Positions 44,701 through 56,200 of a stretch of 64,000 nucleotides of DNA are shown here, in pieces (the stretch's first letter is position 1; every line of letters begins with the position of its first letter). Source of the stretch: Gonium pectorale (taxonomy: Eukaryota; Chlorophyta; Chlorophyceae; Chlamydomonadales; Volvocaceae). Location: contig LSYV01000015.1 in assembly GCA_001584585.1 (NCBI GenBank), positions 1,927,285 to 1,991,284 of the forward strand, in the 5' to 3' direction. The notes below the pieces were generated by a model. The model had not been told where the DNA came from and did not search any database. It saw only the letters and a program-made list of their open reading frames with translations. A program made the position numbers and the translations under genes.

Positions 44701-47700
44701 CGCCAGCGGCTGTGAACCACCGCCCTGCGCCCCCTGCCAAACCGCTGACTTTGCCATGCTTAAGTGCACAGGAAAGAATCGCCACCAGACAAGCAACAAG
44801 CACGCCACGGACCGGCAACATGCCCAGCCCTGAACTGCGTGCACCCCACCCGCACGTAGTGGACGAAGAAGCGGCTGCCCAGGTCCAGGGTGAACCAGGG
44901 GCTGCCGCCGTCGCCGCCCGTCGTCGCGGTGGTGGCGCAGGTGGAGTTGAGGTTGGCGGAGCTGCTGCCGCCCGTGGCGGTGCTGCGCAGCCCCGTGGGT
45001 GTCACCGCGTCCACAAGCACGCCTGCGAAAGGGCGTCGGAGCGAGCCGACGCCGGTACGGAAGTGGGTTGGAGGTATCGGGCCGAGGCGGAGGTGCGCGG
45101 GTAAAACGCACAACATCGCGGCCCCCAACCCGGCAGCCCCTTCCTTCACGCGAAGCACGGCACGCCGAACTCTAGTGATGAATAGCAAACATCGAAATAT
45201 GTGTGATATGAGCGATGTATAGCAAACATGTCTTAGATTGATATCTGCTAGCAAGTCCGTTTCCTGTTAAGGACGCTACACGACACCGAGAGATCAATCC
45301 CCACATCTTCCCCTCTTCCAACACACCCATCCCCCGACCCCTCAACACCTACCCGCCACGCTCTTGGTGGTGGCGTTCTGCTGGCCTGGCAGCAGCGTGT
45401 CGGGGTCGGAGCTGGCCGTGACGGTCTTGTGCACCGACACCACGGACGGCTGCGTGCCGGGCAGCGCCGCGTACACGTCCAGCTCGCACAGCCGCAGGTA
45501 GCCGTAGTAGCCTGGCGGCGGGGGGGAGGATGAAGGTAGCAGGGCGGAGAGGGGTTGCGAACAAACGGGTATCCGCCTGGGGCGGCATGCGGATGTGGAG
45601 TGGTGCGAGCAGGGCGGCAGGACGGCCCGGGGCGGGGGTGGGAAGGGCATGGGCGGGCAGCGGGGTCGTCACCTAGGCCACCGGCAGAGCACAGAAGAAT
45701 CAAGGGGACTACAGCTCTGCGCCCCTAGACAATCCCACCCTGCATGGCGATGGTCAGGTAGCGCCCGGTCACGCCGCTGCAGTTGTAGACGCCTGTCTGG
45801 CCGGAGCCCAGCGACAGGTCGGTGCCACAGATGCTGCTGGTCTCGTACATGGTCACCTGCGGGTTCAGCGCGTGCGCGCGCCATGGGCTGGGCGTTAGCG
45901 ACGGGGCGCTCGCCATGCACCGGCAACACTGGGTGCGGATTGGGGTTGTTTGGGATCTGGAGGAACGGGGGAGGGCACGCCAGAGGCGCAGCAGTGGGGC
46001 ATGCGCAGCTCGTGATGATCTGGGGCCATTCGGACGGACCGACGGATGGACCTCGTTATGGTGCCGCGTGGCAGGCCACAAGGCTGCCACCAGGCTGCCT
46101 TCCACGCGATCGAGGGCGGCCACACGAGGGAGGGACCGGGGTTGCTTCTCGGTTGGCCGGCCGGAGCTCCCTGCTCACCAGCGGGTTGTCCGCCTCGGAG
46201 CAGGAGACGTTGGTGGCCAGGATGGCGAAGCCGCTCAGCTCGCCGCTGTGCGCCGAGCTAGAGGACTTGGTCACCTCAACCCGCCTGAAGCAGACACGGG
46301 CGAAAGTGAGGGACGCCAGCAGGCCACGTGTGTGGGGGGGGGGGAGGGAGGGGAACGCTTTGCGTCTTGGCGATGACGTCACACCCGGTATGTGGTATGT
46401 GATGGCAAGGTGCTCGGTCGCGTGAGGTGGGATGGGAGAGGTGGGCGACCGAGGGCGCCGGCCGGGTGGGGCCTGTTCCTGCCTGGACCCCCGGGTGCCT
46501 GCAAGGACCCGGCACTCACGCAATGCTCATGCTGGCTCCCAGGTCGATTGTAATAAAGGGGTCCTGTCGCAGCTCCGATAGCGCGCACATGCCCTTGGCG
46601 TTACGGTTGTCGTTGTACAATCCGTCAACCGCCAACGACGGGTCCACGTCGGCCGGGGCCTGTGAAAGAGCGGTGGGCAGTATCGCGTCGTACGTCGCTG
46701 TGTCACCTGGCGATTGCCTGGGAATTCCCCTAGGCATTTCCCATAGGCATTCCCCTTGCAAGCAGGGAAGCACAGTAAAGCAGGGCCCCTTCATGGCGGC
46801 AAACAATAGGACAGCAGCTCCCTGCAACAGCTACCGTAGTAGTCGCCTCTGCAGCTGGCGCAGAGTACATGAAAACCCAACGTGGAGGCAAATTCACACT
46901 CACATTCGCGTTCTTCCCGGAGTTGCTGATACAGACGGGCTTGTTGCGCGAGACCAGGCCGTACGTATCTGCGACATACACACGATGGGCACGGCCAGCG
47001 GCGTACGGAGGCGTGTGAGGTAGCTCTCTCGATTGCCCCAATCAGGGCTGCACTAACTACTATGTGCCCTGCTGGGACCGCGGCATGCCGCCGAGCGCAA
47101 CAGCGACATGGACCGCGAAGGCAAGGCGCCCACCTGGCAAGGTGCCCACGACGTCGACGCCGCAGAGCCGCGCGGAGGCTGCCCCGGCGAGCTGTCCCAG
47201 CAGGACGATGCCCACGTACCGCCCCACCTGCAGCATGAGGACCCCCCCCCCGCCAAAGCACGGGAGGTGCACGGGCACGCTGTCAGCCGACGAATGGGCT
47301 TGCACTGCATTGCACTTTGTCAGCGTGTGGGACAGATGCCAGTGTTAACCGCAGGCAGTCAGGTCAGCCGCGGCTGCCCACCCACGCCCTCGCCCCTCGC
47401 CCCGCGGCCCGCATCCCGCGCACCAGGCTGGACGACACGCCGCACGACGCGACAGCGGCTGCGAGGCCCACGCCCGCTTCTGCATTGGCGGCCAGGTTGA
47501 GGGTGAGGTTGGGACACAGGCGCGCGGCAGAAGTGGACGGCCCCGAGCTGCCAATCTTGGACGCGGTGACGTACACCTGCACACGGCAGGGCGCAGGCAA
47601 GCTTGGTGGCACACGGGACTACGGCTCAGCTGCCAACCACCATGAGTTTCAGCAACTGTCGTGTAGACTGCAACTTTGCTCAGCGTCTGTGATCGGTCGT

Positions 47701-50378
47701 ACGCGATCTGTGCGGTACGACAAAGCAGCGCAGATAACGGCTGGGCGATCAGGGGGCAGTCGCTGCACCCGCACCCGCCCCGTCCCGGCTGTGCGCGGAA
47801 GCACAGCGGCGCGAGGTCGCACCTGGGGTTTGACCACCGTCTTCCGGAGCCTGGCCCCCTTGGCGTCCCAGGCCTCCAGCGCCTGGATGCGGACCTCCGT
47901 CACGCGCCGCAGCGTCCCGAGGTCCACCGCCATCCAGAGGCTGGTTCCGGAGGCAGTGGCGTCAGCGACCGGCAGGTCGTGGCAGAGGTATGTGACCCGT
48001 GGGTCGGTTGCCTTGGGCGGGCTGGTGAGGCCGGCCGTTGCGGTGTAGCCGGCGGCGGTGTAGGACACGCGGCCGCGACCCACGGGCCACCTTACGCTGG
48101 GGATGGACAGGTCCGTGCCGTCGTCCAAGCCCGGCGTCACAGGCGCTGGGGGTCCACCAGCCGGCGGCGGCGGCGCAGGCGGCGCGCGTGAGGAAGGCAA
48201 GGTGGAGACCGCCTGCGGGGTCGTGGTGAGGGCGAGGCCCGGAGTGAAGGGGCCAGGAACAACGGGCAGCATACCAGACCCCGCGTACGTCCTATGCGAT
48301 TTGCATAATGTTTCAGCTCGTTGGTCCCCCGTCCTATAACTAGGTCGGGAGAGGAATGCGCCCCAGGGCTTCGCTAGTGAGAATGCATTCCAACCCACTA
48401 CCCCCTCCTACCACTACCACGCGCGGTGCCTGCCCCTCACCTGCAGCGCAATCGCCTCCAGCAGCTGCCCCCAACCGGGCAGCCGCGCACCCACGTCGAA
48501 GTCGACTCCCACGTAGTAGTAGCGGCCTGCGCCGCGGCCGTACGAGAACACGGTCGTTGCCGCCATGCCCACGTCCGCATACATGGCTGTGCCGTTGGCG
48601 GACCTGAGCGGGCAGTTCGCCGCGTACCCGGTGGTCACCTGCAGCACGGCAGGAGGCGCGGAGGGCGGCGACAGGGCGGCACACATGTGGCCGCCATGGC
48701 CAGGGCGTCGTCAAGGTCACACACGTGCGGTGCACTGCCGTATCACTCGGCACGACAGCAGCGGGTTGGTCGTCTGAGGTGCGGACGGGAGGGGCCCGCC
48801 CTTTGATGCGCGTGGGCAGAGGTGTCAAGGTAGGTAGCTGGTGAGCGGCAAACAGTCTCCCCGGCACACGATCGGGCGCCCTCGCGTACGACACGCACGT
48901 TTGGAGAGCTGGGCGGCTCGAGCACGAGGGGCCAGGAGCCGGGCGTGGGCGTGAGGGTCTTGTTCCACAGCCGGGAGTGGTTGAAGCCGCCGGTGATTTG
49001 CACGGGGAAGGAGCCGCAGTCCATGGTAACATCGAAGCCCGCAAAGCCGCCGCTAGAGGTACGCGACACAAGGTTCTGGGTGAAGGTCTCTGCGAAGCAT
49101 GGTGCGTGGCGCAGGACAGGGCGGAGGTTGCAGGGGAGGCTAAAGGTTGCAGGGGAGGCTAGAGGTTGCAGGGGAGGCTAAAGGTTGCAGGGGAGGCTAA
49201 AGGTTGCAGGGTACGCAATGCGAGGAAAGGATTGCCGTCTCGACCTATCTTCAGCGCCTGACGCCGAAACACGGCGTGCTTAGTGCTCCAGGCGGTCTGC
49301 AGGTAGGCTGCGGCCGTAGCGGGTACGGTACCCTTAGCCATTGTAATCATGGTGGTCGCTAAGCTGGCCATGGCACGAGCACTTGCAAAACGCATGCATC
49401 TCAGCGCCCATCACCGTCGCACCAACGTCAGGGCTTGCACGCCCGCCTGCATCTCGTCCGCACCCAGCCCGTACCCAACCATGCCCGGTACATCTCTACG
49501 GGCCTCCTCAGGTAAGATGGACGTGTGAAGCCGGCAATCCGGTGACCCCAAGCCCCCTATCAGGCGCTGAAGCCCCATGCCCCCCGCCCGGCCACCACCC
49601 ACTCGTGATGTTGATGTAGTTGGCGCTGGGTCCCAGTATGACGGCCCCCCCGTCGTACAGGAAATCCAACAGAGCGGTGTAGTACTCCCCGTAATCGGCG
49701 TACGTGAGGTGCTTTGGAAAGATGATGACGTCGTAGTACTGTCGTTGTCATGGGAGAACCGAGAGCGGCAGTGATGCGAGTGAGCAACTCGATGTGCGAT
49801 GCACACAGCGACAACGGGCGGGGGCGGCCACACAGCAGGCAGCAAGGCAGTGAAGGCCAGCGGGAAGGAACTTGGGTTACTACTGTGCAGCTTGCTACTT
49901 GACAGGAGTGCGTGCGGTACGATGTGCCGTGGCCCCAAACTGCACACGGGTATGCTCCACACGGGGACACCGTCGAGCAGACCACAGCAGCCACATCAAC
50001 AGCGGCAGTAGCAGCAGCAGGAACAGCAGGAACCGCAGCGCAGCCCGGCCCCAGTCCCGCTGCCTGCCCGTGAGCAGCTCTGCTGCTCGCCGGCCGCATC
50101 TGCCAACGCAGGCGCCCGGAAACCAATCCATGCACCAAAGTCGCCGGGTAGGCTTGTGCTTCAACCCCACAGCCCAGCCCAGCCCAGCCCAGCGCCCAGC
50201 CGCCCACTCGGCGCGCAGCGCATGCAGAAGCTCACCGTGCGCCACATCCGGCCGGCGCTGGCCGCCAGGTCCGTCACATAGTCCACCACCACGTCGAGCG
50301 CCTCCAGCGCCTGGCTCAACCCGGAGACCGAGTAGACCGCCGGGTCGGACGCCACCAGCACGCGCGCGCTGGGGAGGC
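32758..50378 (-). CDS. Downstream unit of giant locus: GATase-like domain, seven F5/8C modules, Pro/Ser linker and TRP-like membrane region
   Basis: Predicted giant cell-surface membrane protein. Exons checked in phase at the 5' end: 50378-50236, 49738-49603, 49089-48899, 48638-48441, 48212-47823. Then come about twenty short F5/8C exons to 39068, the linker exon 38856-38145, and membrane exons 37965-37482, 37081-34283, 33805-33620, 33310-33191 and 32922-32758 (stop TAG). Order of parts: Rossmann/GATase-like domain, seven discoidin-like modules (carbohydrate or matrix binding in other families), an SPPP-rich wall-type linker, an Ala-rich hydrophobic segment, then seven to eight membrane helices resembling the fungal/algal TRP-like family ([25 protein letters not shown]). 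No start codon is proven: the first exon starts mid-codon and fits the last linker exon of the upstream unit, so this may be the 3' half of one gene. Intermediate exon edges between 39 and 47.8 kb are approximate. Confidence 0.8.
34045..34205. repeat. Intronic 23-bp minisatellite
   Basis: Unit TGCTCCCCGTCCAGGCACGTGTA repeated about seven times with few changes, inside the intron 33806-34282. Each unit contains the palindrome CACGTG. Confidence 0.9.
34283..37081 (-). other. 933-codon disordered exon between membrane helices
   Basis: A single exon of exactly 933 codons, from the acceptor before [20 protein letters not shown] to a CAG/GTGAGA donor. After a short ordered, probably cytoplasmic, segment the sequence is Ser/Ala/Gly/Pro-rich with acidic-basic patches. 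It ends in ordered, charged sequence ([20 protein letters not shown]). It sits between the third and fourth predicted helices, so it should be a very large intracellular loop. Confidence 0.75.
38145..38856 (-). other. Short Pro/Ser-rich (HRGP-type) linker exon plus Ala-rich hydrophobic segment
   Basis: Begins in phase after the last F5/8C exon with [20 protein letters not shown], continues as (S/A/E)PPSP repeats, typical substrates for prolyl hydroxylation and arabinosylation in algal wall proteins. It then has a long Ala/Val-rich hydrophobic stretch and [11 protein letters not shown] before the TRP-like exons. Confidence 0.8.
39612..39646. repeat. Intronic hairpin repeat, copy a
   Basis: CCGTCTCTACCCCGCCTGAC followed by GCCGAAACCACGCC, just inside the intron after the seventh DLG exon. 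Shares its blocks with the copies near 49.25 and 54.85 kb; the palindromic end is altered. Confidence 0.5.
41593..42213. repeat. 25-bp intronic minisatellite made of splice-junction units, about 25 copies
   Basis: Near-perfect array of CCTCCCATCCCACACCTGCA + GACGC units filling most of the intron 41483-42207. Read on the gene's minus strand, every unit contains CTGCAG/GTGTGGG, i.e. an acceptor-like CAG directly joined to a donor-like GT. The exon upstream ends with the same CTGCAG followed by GTATGGG, so the array appears to have arisen by duplication of the true exon-intron junction. All three minus-strand frames stay open through it. Confidence 0.95.
49125..49210. repeat. 19-bp intronic minisatellite
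   Basis: AGGTTGCAGGGGAGGCTAA repeated four and a half times in the intron between the second and third GATase-like exons. Confidence 0.9.
49233..49283. repeat. Intronic hairpin repeat, copy b
   Basis: GCCGTCTCGACC, then TTCAGCGCCTGACGCCGAAA and CACGGCGTGCTTA. ACGCC and GGCGT can pair around a short loop. Confidence 0.65.
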
Positions 50379-50739
50379 CTGCGACCAACCGGCGGCGAGC
50401 GGCAAGAGTCCAGCGGGACAGCAGGACAGGGAGGGGCGTTGGGGCGTCGGCAGAGGGCATGCCACTGCCAGCAGGGAAGGACCGTGTACGGGCCGTGTAC
50501 GGAAGCCGCGGTGCACAGTGAACGTGCAAGGATGGCGACAAGCCCTAGAGCGGAAATGGCATGGAGCCCCACGTCGCGGTTTGAGCCAAAGCATGTACGG
50601 AGGGCGCAGAAACCATGGACTTGCGCTGAGTCGGTCATGTAAGCTTTACCTATAGCTCGATACCTTCATGAACCGGGGGGGGGTCTACCAGTCCTAAATG
50701 GGCTGACCCGGGCCTCCTGGCACTGACGTACGGACTCAC
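50379..50739 (-). other. Candidate intron joining the two units of the giant locus
   Basis: The upstream linker exon can end at TCC-A with donor GTGAGT (50739). The GATase-like exon begins after CAG with GC-CTC (50378). Joined, A+GC gives a serine and the frame continues. If unspliced, the upstream frame stops at TGA, 50666-50668. An ATG at 50638 followed by a hydrophobic stretch is the competing start for a separate downstream gene. Confidence 0.45.
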
Positions 50740-53224
50740 TGGACAGTGGCGGAGGCGGCGCAGGAGGCTCGGGCGATGGTGGCAGCGGCGGCAAGGGCAT
50801 TGTAGGCGGCGACGGCGGCGGTTCGGGCTTCGGCGGCTCAGGTGAAGGAGGGTCAGGTGCCGGCGGGTTAGGTGCCGGCGGCTCGGGTGCCGGCGGGTTG
50901 GGTGAAGGAGGGTCAGGTGCTGGCGGGTCAGGTGAAGGCGGAAGCGGCGACGGCGGGTAGACTGGCGGCGGTGGTGGTGCCGGTGACGGACGGTAGGGAG
51001 GTGGTGGAGGGGGGCTGGAGGGGGCTGGTGACGGCCGCGACAGCGGGGACGGCGACGGCGGATCCGGCGGAGGGGAAGTAGGGATCACCGGAAACGGCGA
51101 CGGTGGCACGGCAATTGGTGGCAGGGGCTTGGGGGGGCTTGGGGGTGACGGTGACGGTGGCAAAGGCGATGGAGGTTGCGGTGAAGGGGGCTGAGGCGAA
51201 TGCGGCTCAGGTGAAGGTGGGGAGGGCGATGGAGGCATCGGCGACGGCGGATGAGGTGACGGCGGCTCGGGGAAAGGAGGTGGAGCCAACGGTGGCTGGG
51301 GCTCAGGGGCGTACGGTGAAGGAGGGAAAGGCGAGGGTGGGAGTGGCGACGGCGGCAAGGGCGACAAAGGTCCCGGAGAAGGCGGATCAGGCGAGGGAGA
51401 TGTGGGCAGCGGTGGGCGAGGGAAAGGCGGATAAGGGGGCGAGGGAGATGGTGGTGGAGGTAGCGGTGTGAGCGGCTCAGGCGACGGTGGCGCGGGTGAC
51501 GGTGGATCTGGGGACGGCGGATGAGGCCAGGGTGGGAGTGGCGATGGAGGCTCGGGCGAGGACAGCTCAGGGGGAGGCGGCACTGTTAAGGGTTGCACAG
51601 AGGCGGCGGCGGGGAGGGGGGCGCAAGGATGATTCAGGCAAGGATTGGTTCATGGACGGTTTGCAATGGTAAGCAATGGTAGTAAAGGCTTCGTAGAAGG
51701 TAGACGTGGGGACGGCAGTTTTGGATCAGGGTTCAGGGGAAGGCGGCTAAAGCGACAAGGGCACTGGGTAAAGCGGCTTACAAGGTGGCTCCGGGGACGG
51801 TGGCTCGGGAGACGATGGCCCTGGGGATGGCGGCTCTGGGCTGGGCGGTTCCGGTGGCGGAGGCGGCTGAGGCGACGGTGGCTCTGGGCTAGGCGGCTCT
51901 GGACTGGGCGGCTCGGGCGACGGCGGCTCCGGGCTGGGCGGCTCTGGGCTGGGCGGCACGGGAGACGGCGGCTCTGGGCTGGGCGGCTCCGGCGACGGCG
52001 GTTCTGGGCTGGTTGGCACGGGCGACGGCGGCTCTGGGCTTGGCGGCTCCGGTGACGGTGGCTCCGGGCTGGTTGGCACGGGCGACGGCGGCTCCGGCGA
52101 TGGCGGCCCTGGGCTGAGCGGTTCTGGGCTGGGCGGCACAGGCGACGGTGGCTCTGGGCTGGGCGGTTCTGGGCTGGGCGGCACGGGCGACGGTAGCTCT
52201 GGGCTGGGCGGCACGGGCGACGGCGGCTCTGGACTGGGCGGCTTCGGGCTGGGCGGCACGGGCGACGGCGGCTCTGGGCTGGGCGGCTCCGGNNNNNNNN
52301 NNNNNNNNNNNNNNNNNNNNNNNNNNNNNNNNNNNNNNNNNNNNNNNNNNNNNNNNNNNNNNNNNNNNNNNNNNNNNNNNNNNNNNNNNNNNNNNNNNNN
52401 NNNNNNNNNNNNNNNNNNNNNNNNNNNNNNNNNNNNNNNNNNNNNNNNNNNNNNNNNNNNNNNNNNNNNNNNNNNNNNNNNNNNNNNNNNNNNNNNNNNN
52501 NNNNNNNNNNNNNNNNNNNNNNNNNNNNNNNNNNNNNNNNNNNNNNNNNNNNNNNNNNNNNNNNNNNNNNNNNNNNNNNNNNNNNNNNNNNNNNNNNNNN
52601 NNNNNNNNNNNNNNNNNNNNNNNNNNNNNNNNNNNNNNNNNNNNNNNNNNNNNNNNNNNNNNNNNNNNNNNNNNNNNNNNNNNNNNNNNNNNNNNNNNNN
52701 NNNNNNNNNNNNNNNNNNNNNNNNNNNNNNNNNNNNNNNNNNNNNNNNNNNNNNNNNNNNNNNNNNNNNNNNNNNNNNNNNNNNNNNNNNNNNNNNNNNN
52801 NNNNNNNNNNNNNNNNNNNNNNNNNNNNNNNNNNNNNNNNNNNNNNNNNNNNNNNNNNNNNNNNNNNNNNNNNNNNNNNNNNNNNNNNNNNNNNNNNNNN
52901 NNNNNNNNNNNNNNNNNNNNNNNNNNNNNNNNNNNNNNNNNNNNNNNNNNNNNNNNNNNTCCGGTGGACGGCGGCGTCGGGGGACGGCGGGTCGAGGGGA
53001 CGGAGGTTGCGGAGAAGGGGGATACGGGGGCGGCGGTAACGGCGGAGGCGGCGGTATTGGCGGAGGGGGCGGTATCGGGTGGGGCGACGGTGGGTATGAG
53101 GGGGGCGGGGAGTGAGGGTATGGCGGCGGATACGTAGGTGCGGGCGATGGAGGGTACAATGGAGGAGGCTCCGGAGACGGAGGTGGCGGCGTCGGGACCA
53201 GCTGCAGGGAGTACGGACTCGGGC
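50740..53224 (-). other. Long SPEPPSP-type hydroxyproline-rich linker, two exons, contains gap
   Basis: Starts in phase with [20 protein letters not shown], the counterpart of the downstream [20 protein letters not shown]. It runs as [14 protein letters not shown] repeats through an N gap to a T/GTAAGC donor at 51782, then resumes at 51582 with [17 protein letters not shown]. It is more than twice as long as the downstream linker. Such repeats form rigid glycosylated rods in volvocine wall proteins. Confidence 0.85.
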
Positions 53225-56200
53225 CTGTGTAGGGCGGTGATGGGAAGCGGTGACAGCTGGAGACAGCAGCAGTATGGGCCACAGTGTTGAGGGTATTAGG
53301 CTGAAGATGGACTGGGTAAAAGCCACTTCCACGCGAACTTTCCTCGGTTGTACAGCGCAAGCACCAACGGTTCGCCATCCGCATGGCCCCGTAGCCCTAT
53401 GGTGGTCTGGGCTCAACTGTCACACCCATACACAGATGAACATGTAAGGCACTCGGGCAGCAAATGAGGTACCGGTATCCTGCCCGACGGCGTCCACCCA
53501 CCGTACGCGTTGACCTCGCACACGGTGAGCGTGGCTTCAGCGAAGGGCATCCGGATGACCAGGTACCGCCCCCAGGCGGGTCGGGGCGTGCTCAGGTAGA
53601 AGGTCGCCCAGGAGCCGGGGTGGGGCAGGCTGAGGCCCGACAGCACCACGGGGTTGGACTCGGCGTCCTGCAGGCGGCAGGAGGCAGGGCGCAGTGGGCA
53701 GCATCCTTCGCTGTCAGAGGCTACGTCAACCGAGTCACGCCCGGCCGGCTATCAGCTCGCCATCGGCGGGCCGCGGGCCGCCCGCCCCGCTACAGGGAGC
53801 TTTCAGGCCACTACCTGGCGCCACAGCGCAGCGGAAGCCGCCCAGTTGGATCGCATGTCATCGGTCGAAGGGGTGTCCTTGCACCAGCGTGACGTTTCTG
53901 CCCTGATCAATAGCCGAACGCTTTTGAGGCGCACCCAAACCCGACATCCCCGTCAGCAAAGCCCAGCACGTGCGTGCCCCGGCCCCACCCGTCCCCGCCT
54001 TCCGTACCCACCGTGCTGTTGCCCAGCAGCACGTCCACCCCGTCCAGCTCCGAGGCGATGCCCGGGTCCGAGGCCTTGAGTAGCTCCACGCGATCCACCT
54101 GTACGGCAGATCCGAGATCCACCAGCAGCCACGGGTTCCCGGATCCCGGCCCCACTCGCGCGCACCGCAACGTGTCCGTGTCCGCGTAGCCGTCAGCAGC
54201 CAGGGGCGCCAGCCAGCCAGATACTGACAAGCCGCCCTCGTCCGTGTATGTGCCGTACGAGCCGTACGCGTCTGTGACACGTACGGGATATGACAGCGGC
54301 TTGTCGGTTATTAAGGTGTCGGAATTCGCAGCCACAGTCGAGTGGTCCACATACACGTCGACCTGCGCCAGCTCGAGCGACCGCGTGATGTAGCTGGGCT
54401 GCCGAATCACGACCTGCCGTGCCGCGACGCCGCCCAGGGAGAAGCGCCCTGCCGCTCCCGCGACTACGGTCAGGTTCTGGAGCACGGTGGCGCCCTCCGT
54501 CCCGTACACCAGCGTGTGGTTACTGAGCAGTACCTCAAACGCCTGGGCGGCAGAACATCGGCAAGTGCGAGACGAGGGGGCGCACATGCGGCCGGGAGCA
54601 GGGCAGACCCGATGAACCAAAGGTCATGGCATGTAACTTGAACGTGGCATCCTTGACGTGTGGGCAGCTGGGCAGCTGGGCAGCTGGCACAGCAAGTTCG
54701 ACCATAATACTTTCCAAAGACTCGTGCGGGCGCCAGCTGCTGGTTACACGTCCGTTAAAGCCGGGGTCAAAGCCGGGGTCATGGGCGAATTGCGAGTATT
54801 GGGGTGGGGAAGCGGGTTATGGTCCCCGTCTCTACCCCGCTTCAGCGCCTGACGCCGAAGTATGGCGTGCCTTTGGGCGTGCCTAATATCCCAGACAGCC
54901 TGTAGGTACGCTCCCAGCTGCCCGCCAGCTGCCCGACCTAATGCCAAACCCAGACCCCGCGGAGGAGGAAGAGGAGGAGGGGGGAGGCCGTACCTCCAGG
55001 TCCAGCCCATCTGCGGGAGACGGATGCGGCGTCACCTCGACGAAGGTGATGGGCAGCGCCGCGCCCAGGTCCACCGCCCACCACGGCCCCGCCGCCATGT
55101 CAGTTGCGGCCCCGAAGTACACCCCCAGCCGCCCCGCAGACACCGCCGCGTCCACTGCCGCAGAGCTGTAGAAGCCGTTGACCGCGTTGTCGCTGCCGCC
55201 GGCCTCGCTCGACACGCCGCCGGACTGGGAGGTGGGCCGCAGGCTGCTGACTACCGTCTGCGTGAGCAGGGAGCGGAGGATTAGGGGGGCAGCAATTTTC
55301 CATGTTCAGCAGGCGTGAACGCCTGCAAATGACGCCCGTGAACGCCTGCAAATGACGCCCGTGAACGCCTGCAAATGACGCCCGTGAACGCCTGCAAATG
55401 ACGCCCGTGAACGCCTGCAAATGACGCCCGTGAACGCCTGCAAATGCAAAGCCCGACAGACGCTTCGTGCATGCCTTCGCTGCAGCTGCATGCCTGGCGC
55501 ATTCAACTGATCGGCAGTCCGCTGATCTGCAAATAGCTGATCTGCAAATAGCTGATCTGCAGTCAACTAATATGTAGTCAAGGCTTGCCGAGCAAGGACC
55601 GAGCACACATGGGTCCCAGCCCCAAGACACGCCAGTCCACACCTGCGAGCTATCATCGTTCAGGTACACCTCCAGGCCGGCATCAGATGGCATCGCGTAC
55701 GATACCGTACGGCTGGCGACCACATAACGCCCGTAGCCGCCATTGCACCCGAACACGTGACGCGCGATGGTCAGCTCGATGGTGACGTCAAAGGCGCAGT
55801 AGTGCGGATCCGCGCCCGACGTTGAGTTGGATAGGAGAACCTGCAAACAACGAACAGGCGCACACCACGTGAGCCCCGGGGGCATGGCGCATTGTGGAGA
55901 GCTGCGCTAGGCTGCTTCAATCCGGGCAAGCAGCAGAATGCCGGCCGCTGGAGCGCCTTGGCATCATTGGTTCATTCTGCCCCCATCACCATGTCAGCTA
56001 TCGCCCATCGCCATGCCGTTACCGGGTGCTCACCGGCCGGGCAATCGCCCTTCGTAGCCATGCACCCGCCGTCGGACCGTGTGCCCACGGCCCCAGCCTT
56101 ACACGTAACCGGCCCCATGAATCGCATTCACAGCATGCCCCCCCTTCTCCCACATCCCCGGCTCCACCCCACCTGCACGTCGCCCAACTCATCGTACTCG

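Larger units (their letters stand above)
39068..48212 (-). other. Array of seven F5/8-type-C (discoidin-like) modules, downstream unit
   Basis: Each module is split over several exons, with a 'W..DLG' strand and a later 'GRYL..LC.VxVY' strand. DLG landmarks, 5' to 3': [14 protein letters not shown] (about 47.9 kb), [13 protein letters not shown] (46.5), [18 protein letters not shown] (44.9), [13 protein letters not shown] (43.5), [18 protein letters not shown] (41.4), [17 protein letters not shown] (40.5), [18 protein letters not shown] (39.7). GRY-type landmarks lie at about 47.2, 45.8, 43.9, 43.0, 40.9, 40.1 and 39.1 kb. The order and exon pattern match the upstream unit one for one. Confidence 0.8.
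48441..50378 (-). other. GATase/ThuA-like (flavodoxin-fold) domain, downstream unit
   Basis: Four exons give a domain with alternating hydrophobic strands: [73 protein letters not shown] and [13 protein letters not shown] then [11 protein letters not shown]. The 'strand-DVIIFP', 'GGAVILGP' and '[18 protein letters not shown]' pattern resembles class I glutamine-amidotransferase-like and ThuA-like folds. No nucleophile elbow cysteine is evident, so catalysis is doubtful and a structural or binding role is more likely. Confidence 0.5.

Noticed and set aside
50161..50638. Separate start (ATG at 50638 with a hydrophobic stretch) for the downstream unit
   Set aside because: No good donor links it in phase to the exon at 50378, whereas the upstream linker exon does fit. 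Kept only as an alternative.
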